Positions 1-9,333 of a DNA stretch of 64,000 nt are shown piece after piece. The notes under the pieces are model-generated. The model saw only the letters and a list, made by a program, of their open reading frames with translations. It ran no database searches and was not told the DNA's origin. Position 1 is the first letter of the stretch; every line of letters starts with the position of its first letter. The translations under genes were made by a program, and so were the position numbers. This DNA comes from Neurospora intermedia (lineage: Eukaryota; Ascomycota; Sordariomycetes; Sordariales; Sordariaceae), in assembly GCA_037102815.1 (NCBI GenBank), contig BTPP01000004.1, positions 2,976,001-3,040,000 of the forward strand, given 5' to 3'.

Positions 1-813
1 GGGTCGGGCACGGCATGGCAGCCCGGCACGCGCAGCCCTGTCGCCGGCTGTTGCGTTCTGCTCCGTCGCTCTCTGTACCTGACGGTGCTCTGTTGTTGCA
101 GCTTGCTTCCCGTCACTGTCAGATGGCGCTCTCGGGGCATCGATTGGGCACCAGCTGCACAAATGGCATCGGATCCACCCTGTGGATTCATTGGAGGCTC
201 GTGGAAAGGTGTGCCCCGCTCCCGCCCGCTGTGCATCCCGACACTTTCGTGCCTTGCGTGTCCGGGCATCCTTGGAGACGGAACAGTTCCCAAGAAGCAG
301 CACATTGTAGCCGCCCAGGATTTCAGCTCCGCCTCCAGGGTAGACGGTCAACCCGACTGATTGATTCTTTTGTTCATTGTACATGTGTATTATATGTTGA
401 CATCAAGCAATCTGAACTGACGGCCGTCATTTCTGACAGCGTGCCCGGGACATCCCTCCATCCCTTTTTCCCTCCACACCTTTTTCTCGGCCCCTCCTCC
501 CCCCCCTTTCGTATCCTTCCGCTTCCCTTCGGCTCCCTTCCGACGGCACCCCCTTTCGTTCCTTCGTTCGTCCGTACCACTCGGCTCCCGCCCACCATAG
601 ACAGCGACAGATAGCGACAGACAGCAAGCGACAGCACAAGCACGCCACTGTCAGGCATCGTCGCCCAGTCGTCTCAGTTCGGTTCCGCTCCTTCTCCATC
701 CGCATACCTACGCATCGACTTGGATGTGTTGGTGCTGCTGGGAGTGGTCTGTTCTTTAAATAACGTTTATAATCTAATACTTGGGCCTTGTACCCCGGAG
801 GTTACCAGCCAAC
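1..813. other. Upstream region and leader of the gelsolin-domain gene
   Basis: No convincing gene is visible here. Open frames on both strands lack protein-like character. The stretch from about 440 to 600 is pyrimidine-rich (runs of CCCTCC, CTTTTTC and CCTTCC), as is common in fungal promoters and leaders just ahead of a start codon. It is read as promoter plus 5' leader of the plus-strand gene whose ATG lies at 814. The left part could belong to a neighbour outside the window. Confidence 0.4.
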
Positions 814-3800
814 ATGTCTGACGAGGTTTCCGACTTTTTGCGCTCTGTCGAGCTGTTGAAAGGAAGACGTGAGGAAGAAGACGAGGCACGCTCGCGCGAG
901 CTGGAACAAAAGATATTGGCGGAAAAGGCTGAGCGACAAGCAAGACGACTAGGTGTGTTTTCTATCTACTCTATTATTACATTACTACAACTTTGCTGTT
1001 GCTCTTTCTCTCCATGTCCTAAGTAGGCGGGGGATTGCGGACCAGGCCAGGAGCTTCACGAGTTACACATACACGTCCAAGCGGCGGCGGCTGCTGCTGC
1101 TGTTGCTGCTCATCAAAGGGGCTGGTCGTTGCCCAATGTTCGGTGCCGTCTTGTTGTTATTGTTGTTGTCGTCGACGATAACAAGATAGTCCAGATACGG
1201 GGCCAACGGGTGACCACATATGAACGAAAATGCAAAGAGAATGCGAGGCTTGACTTGACTGAGGAGGTCTGACTTATCTTTCGTCCCATGTTTACAGAGC
1301 GCGCAAGGTCTATCTCCCCTCAGAAATCGTCTCCGGCAAACACCCACCACCACCGCACAAGCATTGCTAGCATTGCCAGCACCATTCAACCCCCCGATGG
1401 CGTAGACCTGTCCTCGCCCGCACACGAAACTACTGGAAGCCCCCGAGCACACTCTGTCCAACTATCCGACCCCATGGAGCCCCTGTCGCTGGCTTCACCC
1501 ACAAAGGAGAACGAGTCGCCGTCGTCGCCGTCGTCGCCACCGTCGTCGTCAACGCCTTTTGACTCGTCCGAACCCAGCAAGCGGTCAAGCCAGATCCTCA
1601 CCTCCCCTTCGGCTGCCATGCCCTCGGCCCGTCCCCTCTCCTGGCAGAGACGCCCTACATCTCAAGGTCCTGAGCGACCCAAGACTCGACCATTGTCTGT
1701 TTACGCTGCTGAAAATGCGGCTGCCACTCGGGCAAACGCTGCCATTACCTCTCCCACAGAGGAACAGCCACCACAATCCGAGACAGCACAGGTGGAAGAT
1801 GAGGATACGGTCGACACCTCCGACTTGTCGCGCACCCAGCTGCCCGACATGGCCCAAGATGCCAGTGCGAGCACCCCTGCCGCTACAGAACCAGAGGCGA
1901 CACGCGCCCGTCAGAGCTTGCTCAATTCTCCTCTCATCACCAGTGCACCGCGTTTGGACCCTCCAACTGGAGATTCCACCCACGATGAGCCGGACCCACC
2001 TTCTAATCGCATGTCGATGATGTCTCCCAATAGCCGTGCCTCGCCTGCCACATCAAGAACTGGCTCTCCTACCAAGGGCTTAGGTGGATTTGTGCAGAGT
2101 GCCATGATGAAGCGCTCCGATAGTGTTAAGCGATGGAGCGTTAACTCGGCAGGCCTAGCGCGTGCCGAGTCAACTGCCTCGAATCGCAACAGTATCTTTG
2201 GACCTCAACTAGGCAGTCCCACCAAGCCGGACACTCAGCCGGATGCTACGACCCAGGACGATTTTAATCCAAAGCCGGCATCGCGGCCAGCTTCAATACC
2301 CGTTCCGAGCTACGAGGAAGATAGGCCAGTCACTCCTGCTCCGCTTAGCATCACCCCACAACCGTCTGCGACCGAAATCAAGGAGACCAACACGGAAGGC
2401 GGAGAGGAGGAGAACACGTCGATACCCGTCAGCCCCTCCAAGACAATGGACCCCCGGAGATGGAGCCCCTCCAAGTCATCGAGCTGGCTTGAGGCTGCTC
2501 TAAACAAGCCCGAGTCGCCAAAGACCAAGCCAGCCCCTAACGCCAACCAGCCGGCCTGGATGGTCGAGCTGAACAAGGCTAAGGCGCAAAAGACCGGTAA
2601 CACCAGCGTCGATCTCTCACGCAGCGCCTCAGTCCCTCTGAGAAAGACCGAAGTCAAAACAGGTGGACTTATGCGGACTACCCCGGTTGGCTCAGGTCTC
2701 AAACCCTCCACTGGCCTGAGCATTTCTACGAGTGCGGCCGCAGCAGAGAAGCCCGCATTGAGCGGCTTGCGTAACGACCTTGTCAGCCCTCTCTTGAGGA
2801 AAGGGAGCGAAGATCCGGCATCTTTGGCAAAGACACCCACCACCGAAGAGGCCAGCACTCCCGTTTTAAAAGATTTCCGGGCAAACCTGAAGTCGCGCGC
2901 CCCACCCTCTTCTGGTGCAGGCACCGAGGGTGAAGTGGATGAGCTCAAGAACGTCTTTGGTAAACTTCGGAGGGCCAAGACCGAAAAATGGGTGGCTCCT
3001 GACCCCCTCAAGGACAACATTCTGAGAGGAAAGTCTTTGCTCAACCATACCGGAGGTCCCATGAGGAGCGAACGGAAAGATGAGCTCAAGGAGGCCATTC
3101 TCAAGAAGAAAGAGGAATTTCAGAAGGCCAAGCAGGAGGGCCAGTCATCACCCACCAAAGCCGCCAGCCCTGTCGTTAGCGAGAAGGCAATCCCCGAGGC
3201 GCTTGCCAGGAGACTGGAACTTGGTCGGTCTGGAAGCTTTTCCTCCAAGTCGGTCGATCTACCAAGCTCTGCTACTTCGGTCACGTCGCCGAGTGTAGCT
3301 TCTCCAGGCAGCATTCTGGACTTTGACCGGACGGGCCTTTTGTCTCCCAAGAGGCGAGAACTTACTGACATTGCAGCTCAGATCGCACCAAAGCCTACCA
3401 CTGGCCTGGACAAGGAAGCTTCTGCGACCAACGAGGTGCAATCCACAACGCCCAAGGCAGTCAACGTTCCAGGACGCCTGAGCAAGGTGGGCGGCTTAGC
3501 TGACAGGTTCAACCCTGCCTTGGCAGGATTGTTGGCCAAAGGCCCTCCGGCAGCGGCTCCAGGGGCTAGTAAGGGATCTGGTGCAGCTGAAGAGGAGACT
3601 ACGCCCAAGCCTGGACCCCAGTTGACGCACATGACGAAGAATCGTGCCCGTGGACCTAGGAGAAAGGCGCCGACTTCCGTTCCCAAACCAGCTGAGGAAA
3701 ATGAAGAAACACTTGTGGTAGAGTCACCGCCTGCTGCTAAGGAGGCTGTTTCTTCTCCTATCGAGGAGAAGCAGGTCACGCCGACCATGCCAAAGCCAGA

Positions 3801-6701
3801 GTTCATCACTCGTGTTGACTCTAGGGCGTCTGTGAAAAGCCACGGACATCAGCGTTCTGGGAGTGTCGCCGACCTCGTCAACTCTTTCAAGACAAAGGTG
3901 GCGGAGGAGCCTAAGCCAGCTGAACAGCCCAACACTGCTGATCTTCCCTCCCGTTCACCTACAAAGATTACTCGCGGCCGTTCGGCGACCAAGGTTCTTG
4001 AGCAAGCTACCGTGTTCGCCGCCTTGAATCAGCAGCCTTCAGAACCCGTTGAGCCCAAGAGCGAGATGGCTTCCGCGTCACCTGCTCGCCCGGCTCTGAG
4101 CCATACTCGTTCCAAGTCAAAGGTCCACGAGCAAGCAGCTCTATTCACAACACTGAACCGGCAACCATCCGAATCTGCCGAACCTACCAAGGAACCGGTT
4201 GCCCAGTCGCCCGTGCGGCCGGCGCTCAGTCATACCCGCTCCAAGTCCAAGGTACAGGAGCAAGCTGCTGCTTTCGTGAACAAGATGAAGGCAGAGCCGA
4301 GCGAGCGTAGTGCGGAGACCTCGCCTGTTCGACCTGCGTTGGGACATACTCGTTCGAAATCCAAGGTTCATGAGCAAATTGCCGCTCTAGCTGCGGCCAG
4401 CCAAAAGCCCTCTGAGGCTGCTGCCGAAACAGCTCCCTCCACGCCTACATCGATCCGGGGACGGTCTCGCGCAAAATCAATCGTTCAAGAGAAACTGGCT
4501 GCCCTTGCCACGGCCGACCACCAAATGAAGCCTGCAGAGCCTGAGGCAGACATGGCCGCTCAGTCTCCCTCCCCAAGAAAGCTTGATATGAAAAGAATGT
4601 CTAGGTTCCTTGATGAGCAGACTCAGCCGATTCTGAATCCCGAGACCGAGAAGTCTTCTCGGCCGTCTTCTCCTGTCAAACAACGGGCTTTCCCCGATTT
4701 TCCTCGGACTTCGTCAACGAAGGACGTCTCGCCGGTAAAAGACACCAAGGTCGACTCGGAACCAGTCGTGTCCGTCAAGGCTGGCTCTGCGCTATTTGGA
4801 GGCGGTGCTAACGCGGGTCTGCCTCAAGTAACCACGAAACCTACATCGCCTCCCCCGACCGAGCCTGCTGCCGCCACTCCCACCTCTCTTCCTCCCCGTG
4901 GTCCAGTCAAGACGCCAACTCCCGAGCCTAGAACGGAACTTCCACCAAGACTGCCTCTTTCCGCACTGTCGAGCCCCTCTTTCACCTCGTCTCGCAGACC
5001 TTCTGTACCTGAACAGACCCCTACCCCAGAGCCCCAGCCTCAGCCAGAGGTGCAGTCACCGCCGCCGCCAAAGGTCCCTCCCAAGAGTGCTAGGCCGTTG
5101 CCCGCGACCCCTGAGGCCGAGGCTCCGCCTGTGCCTCGCAAGGACAGCATCCCGCTTCCTTCTCTCCCCAACTTTGACTTTCAGCAACAACCTCAGCCAC
5201 GACCTCAGCAGCAAGCTCAGCAGCAGCAGCAGCAGCCACAGTCACCCCAGCGCCAGCAAACTCAGCAACAGCCACACGGTCTCCGGCATACGAGGTCGGC
5301 ATCAAAGTACGGCTCAGATGCCCAGGCACTGTTGAGTGACTTCTTTGGTACTGAGCGTCCTCGTCGTCGCTACATGGCCGACGCCGCCGACGTGATCATG
5401 CGGCGGCCAAACCCTGGCTTCCGCATTCAAACCCAGCGTGCCCAGCTTTACCAGTTCGCCGCCGATGGCAAGAAGCTGCCCGTTCCCGCCCACCGCGAGC
5501 GTATTCTCTTTGAGCGGGAGATGTACCTCTGCACCCACACTTTCACCAATGAATCGGGCAAGAAGGTGAGCGAGGTGTACTTCTGGGTTGGCGATGAGGT
5601 TCCCGAAGCGGTCACCGACGACGCCCTTATGTATGCCGCGCGCGAAGCCAGAACGTTTGGTGGCAAGCTGGTCAAGATGGTGCAGGGCAAGGAGACCAGC
5701 GAGTTTATGCAGGCGCTAGGCGGTATCGTTATCATTCGTCGCGGTTCCAGCAATAAGTTTGACTCGCTCGCGCAAACCATGTTCTGTGGCAGACGCTTCC
5801 TTGGACAGGTAGCGTTTGATGAGGTAGACTTTGCGCCTTCGAGCCTGTGCTCTGGTTTCCCTTACCTGATCACCAAGCAGGGCAAGTGCTACTTGTGGAA
5901 GGGTAAGGGGTCGGATGTGGATGAGCTTGGCTGTGCTAGGCTCGTTGGTATGGACTTGAGCCTGATGGGGGAGCTGGAAGAAATTGAGGAAGGATTTGAA
6001 CCGCCGAACTTCTGGAGGGATATCTTCGGGGGTGAGGGTCCGGGTGTCCGGCCGATGAGCGCGGATCATTGGAGGCTGAAGCCAAATTACGAGAAGTACT
6101 GTGGGAGACTGTTTTGTTCGAATGCCAATGCCTCTGGCAAGGATCAGGTGAGTTTTTAATGTGACCTTCTCTGTCACTGACAATTCAACATGGACTAACG
6201 CAACAACAGATCGTCGAGATCTCTCCGTTCAAACAAACAGACCTCCTCTCCACAAACATCTACGTTCTCGACGCCTTCTTCGAAATGTACATCATCGTCG
6301 GTGCTCGCTCTCAGGACCAATACGCCTCCTTCCACAACGCCCTCGACTTTGCCCAGGAATACTCCATCCTCGCCGCCGGCATGGAAGACCGTCCCTTTGT
6401 CCCTATCTCCACTGTCGTATTGGAGGGTATTCCCAGAGACCTCAAGAGCGTATTCCGCAAGTGGTCGGACTCACTCAGCCCGACCATTATGAATCACCTT
6501 GGTGGTAATGTAACCGTCGGCGGTGGCAGTCCGCCTGCTGATGTCAGAAGCCCGGGAAGTGTCAGGAGTTTTAGCAACTCTAGCATCATGAGTCAGCATC
6601 CGGGACAAAGTGGCCAAACCCAACAGGGCCCGGGTTTGAGAAGAGGAAGGAGTTTGAGGATCGTGCCACTTAACCAGGCGCTCAAGGCTCTGCAAGACTA
6701 G
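814..6701 (+). CDS. DUF4045 / gelsolin-domain protein, 1826 aa
   Basis: Three exons are read: 814-952, 1298-6147 and 6210-6701. The junctions are in phase (AG|GTGTGT...ACAG and CAG|GTGAGT...ACAG) and give 1826 aa. The first 46 residues are a charged helix. Residues about 50-1400 are low-complexity S/P/T/K-rich sequence with many SP and TP sites, like the DUF4045 region of fungal gelsolin-domain proteins. This part holds a tandem repeat array, a proline-rich stretch (about 1200-1310) and a polyQ stretch (about 1340-1370). The last ~400 residues have gelsolin/villin-like character (for example YFWVGDEVPEAVTDDALMYA and FPYLITKQGKCYLWKGKG). By family the protein probably binds actin or works at the cortex; no catalytic role is expected. 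The first intron (345 bp) is long and could hide another small exon. The family call is firm; the exact role is inferred. Confidence 0.85.
3955..4515 (+). repeat. Five-copy 38-43 aa tandem repeat inside the gelsolin-domain protein
   Basis: The coding sequence carries five related units, each built around a basic core such as HTRSKSKVHEQ preceded by an SP(A/V)RPAL segment. The core arginine codons start near 3979, 4108, 4237, 4351 and 4468, so spacings are 129, 129, 114 and 117 bp. The first and last units (RGRSATKVLEQ, RGRSRAKSIVQE) are the most divergent. All units stay in frame. Confidence 0.8.
5181..5277 (+). repeat. PolyQ-coding CAG/CAA/CCT tract
   Basis: Glutamine- and proline-rich codons run through this stretch (CAGCAACAACCTCAG, then CAG repeated). 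They encode a Q/P-rich linker just upstream of the gelsolin-like part. Lengths of such tracts usually vary between strains. Confidence 0.8.
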
Positions 6702-7534
6702 GAGAAGGCAGAATCTGAGTCAAAATGTCTGTTGTGAGGGATCTATAGGGGGCAGTGTATGAGTAATCTCGAAGTGTGAAAAGGGGCAGCTGAAAGGGTA
6801 TATTTGTCTTGACTTGTTGGAGTTTGTTGACGGAAGATATCAAAGGCAAAAGGGAAAGAAGCATAAGTCGGTTCGGTTTGGGGCTGCATTGTGATGCGTA
6901 GCATACTAAAAGGCGGTTCAAGACCTGGAGCGGAAGCTACCTCTAGACATACACACACTAGATTGGGTCGTAGAAGTTGCATAATCTACTTTGTTGAAGC
7001 CATCGAGGAGCGTTTGATGCTGGTGGTTTTTGTATGTCGGATTGCTGCCACTTGTTGCTACGGCAACACAACGGTCATTGTAACACAGAGGGAGTAGCGG
7101 GGAAAGCACACTCTCGTCAACTCTTGCTGTATGCGAACACTCACAATGTACTCAAACGAAGTCTAGGTAATTACTTGTAGTGGTAGACCGAAAGCGGTGA
7201 CATTCACATGTTAGTGTAGGTAGTTGATAAGCCTAGCAAGTCGGATCCGATAACGATAGCCTTGGACTGCCCATGCAACAAGCGAATCACCTCCGCATAT
7301 TGGGGGGTATCCTGACCCACATCGGGCAGTGCACTGAACGTCACCACTGGAGCTTGACAACAGCAGTCGCTTTTGCCAAACCAACCACTTTTCTTTCGGC
7401 ATCGCTTTCGGAGCAGAGAGCTGCCACATCGACGCGAAGAAAGCAATGTCTTTCGAGGCTTCTGCATTTGCCCGAATCACAATCGCAACCTAACACAATC
7501 TCCTAAATATTTATTCACAGACAGCCATTTCACT
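6702..7534. other. Intergenic: 3' end of gelsolin gene, promoter of Med10 gene
   Basis: The 833 bp between two plus-strand genes hold no convincing open frame. The distal part must contain the Med10 promoter and leader. A TAGGTA-type motif occurs at about 7166 and again at about 7213. Confidence 0.4.
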
Positions 7535-8391
7535 ATGGCGCCCGTAACCGCCACTCACCAAGAGGCGCAGGGTGCGTGTCTCCCCCATTCTCTCCTTCCG
7601 AAACCATCCAACGCCCTCGCGAGATCTCTTGACTAACTCCCCATTTTTCCCCCACCACAGAGTCCGTCAAAAATGTAATCCAAGACCTCCTAAACCTCAT
7701 GGTCCAAGTTTCGCAATACGACACCAACCCTTCCTCAAGCAACAACAACACGCCCACCAGCTCCCGAGCCAGCGGCGGCGGCGGCGGTGGGGGACACGCC
7801 TCCTCGCGCGACATCATCGCCCAATCCCTCCAAACCCTCGACGCCTCCCTCCTCTCCGTCTACCGCACCGCCAACCTTTTACCGTCCTCCCCTTCCTCCG
7901 GCCCTTCCAACAATCTACCCCAGCAGGGAACCACCGAACTCGAACGCGCCGAAGCCGCCCAATTCGCCTCCACCTTCAACAACACGCATAACCCGTACGC
8001 GCCCCATGTACACCAACCGGGCCCGCAGAACCCAGGCATTCCGATCCCGCTGATCACGTACGTCGAGAACGGACGGAACCCAGACGTGTACACGCGCGAG
8101 TTCATCGAGCTGGTGCGTAGGAGCAACCAGCTGATGCGGGGCAAGATGCACGCGTTTAGGGATTTCCGGGACGTTCTCGCGGGCGAGATGGAGGCGGCGT
8201 TGCCGGAGCTGAGGGAGGATATCAAGAGGGTGGTGGAGGCGACGGGAGGGCCTGGGCCGGCGGAGGGGAGCGAGGAGAGGGCCAGGGAAGGGGTGGTGGG
8301 CAGTTTGAGTGCTGGTGGTGAGGGACAACAGGGACAACAGGGACAGCAAGGACAGGGACAACAGGGACAAGGGCAGCAAGGCGGGCAGTAG
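7535..8391 (+). CDS. MED10: Mediator complex subunit 10 (Med10/Nut2)
   Basis: Two exons, 7535-7571 and 7661-8391, are joined by an 89-bp intron (G|GTGCGT...CACAG) and give 255 aa. Med10 is a subunit of the Mediator middle module, which links activators to RNA polymerase II in the nucleus. The family core is visible: an N-terminal helix (SVKNVIQDLLNLMVQVSQ), a central helix with SRDIIAQSLQTLD, and the conserved motif PLITYVENGRNPDVYTREF followed by VRRSNQLMRGKMHAFRDF (about residues 138-180). Two low-complexity inserts make it longer than yeast Nut2: a Gly-rich run near residue 55 and a C-terminal GQQ/GQ repeat. The start is the first ATG, and without this short exon the N-terminal helix would be lost. 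Confidence 0.92.
8322..8388 (+). repeat. GQQ-coding minirepeat at Med10 C-terminus
   Basis: Imperfect 6-9 bp units (GGACAACAG, GGACAGCAA, GGGCAGCAA) encode GQQ/GQ copies running almost to the stop codon. This is a low-complexity tail outside the Med10 core. Confidence 0.75.
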
Positions 8392-8967
8392 GAGTGTGCT
8401 TCGCTGGATGCTTCATCACTGATCTCAGAAGAGTGAGGTGCGGACTGTGTGGATGGCTGATTGGAAGAGACAGTTCCAAACACTGCGAAAGAGGAGGGGG
8501 TCAATCAGTCGCAGGTGGTTCCTTTCGGATTGCTAATCTGGACTTCGCGGGTGCGCATGAGGGTTTACATGGTTGTTTTGCTGGGTATGGCGTTTAAGAA
8601 AACAAAAGGAACAAAAGGGGTTAGGCGTTTTGTGTGGACTTTCTTGAGGCAATGGGTTTATCGTGGCATGGCGTACGCATGGAAGGGGTTCACGAAGGAT
8701 TATGGATAGGAGACATAGTATGGACCTCAGGTGGAATGCTTATCAAGAAGGGGGCTTTCGAGCTTCAGGGGAATGTAAACTTCATAATTGTCCATTCTCT
8801 TAATACTCGAGTCGAAAGCGGAACCAGTGATTAATTTCCAAGCCCCAGCAGACAACCAAAGGACAGGGCAACCTCTCTCTCTCTCCCGGTTTTCCTCATC
8901 TGAAGGATTGCAATGCCAAAAAGAACAAACTAGCAGTGGGGCCATAGGGGGAAAACTGCAAAAAGAG
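8392..8967. other. Intergenic between Med10 and tRNA-Ala
   Basis: This is 576 bp without a supported gene. It contains the Med10 3' end and a short CT dinucleotide run at about 8872-8886. Small open frames here show no protein-like features. Confidence 0.4.
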
Positions 8968-9052
8968 TGGACGAGCTGGGAATCGAACCCAGGACCTTTC
9001 GCATACAGATGAGTATGCTAAGCGAACGCTCTACCAACTGAGCCACACGCCC
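8968..9052 (-). tRNA. tRNA-Ala (anticodon AGC) with 12-nt intron
   Basis: On the minus strand the cloverleaf folds fully. The acceptor GGGCGTG pairs with CTCGTCC and is followed by discriminator A. The D arm is GCTC/GAGC around AGTTGGTA. The anticodon stem is TTCGC/GCGAA with loop TTAGCAT. The T arm is CTGGG/CCCAG around TTCGATT. A 12-nt intron (window positions 9004-9015) sits one base 3' of the anticodon, the standard eukaryotic position. The G3:U70 wobble pair, the alanine identity element, is present and supports Ala. One acceptor pair is a U6-U67 mismatch. Mature length without CCA is 73 nt. Confidence 0.93.
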
Positions 9053-9333
9053 TATTTGTTTATTGTTATTGGTTGGCTATGCTTTCACCGCTCAAGTAGG
9101 GAATCTTGCTACTTGGGAGACTGAATACTGACAAGGAAGATGACCAGCATAATCACAAAGGACAAGGACAAGGACACTCACTGGTCAGAATCCTGTAATT
9201 GATCATTTATCAATAAATACAACCTAAAGCTACCTGTAAAAATACTTTTTTGCACCAATAAACAATTCAATCTTTCAACTCACCCGCACACACATCAGGT
9301 ACCTCCAGGTAGCTACCTGTACCCCATCTACTA

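Noticed and set aside
2310-3104. 264-codon minus-strand frame inside the gelsolin-domain gene
   Set aside because: Antisense to the main reading frame and without protein-like features.
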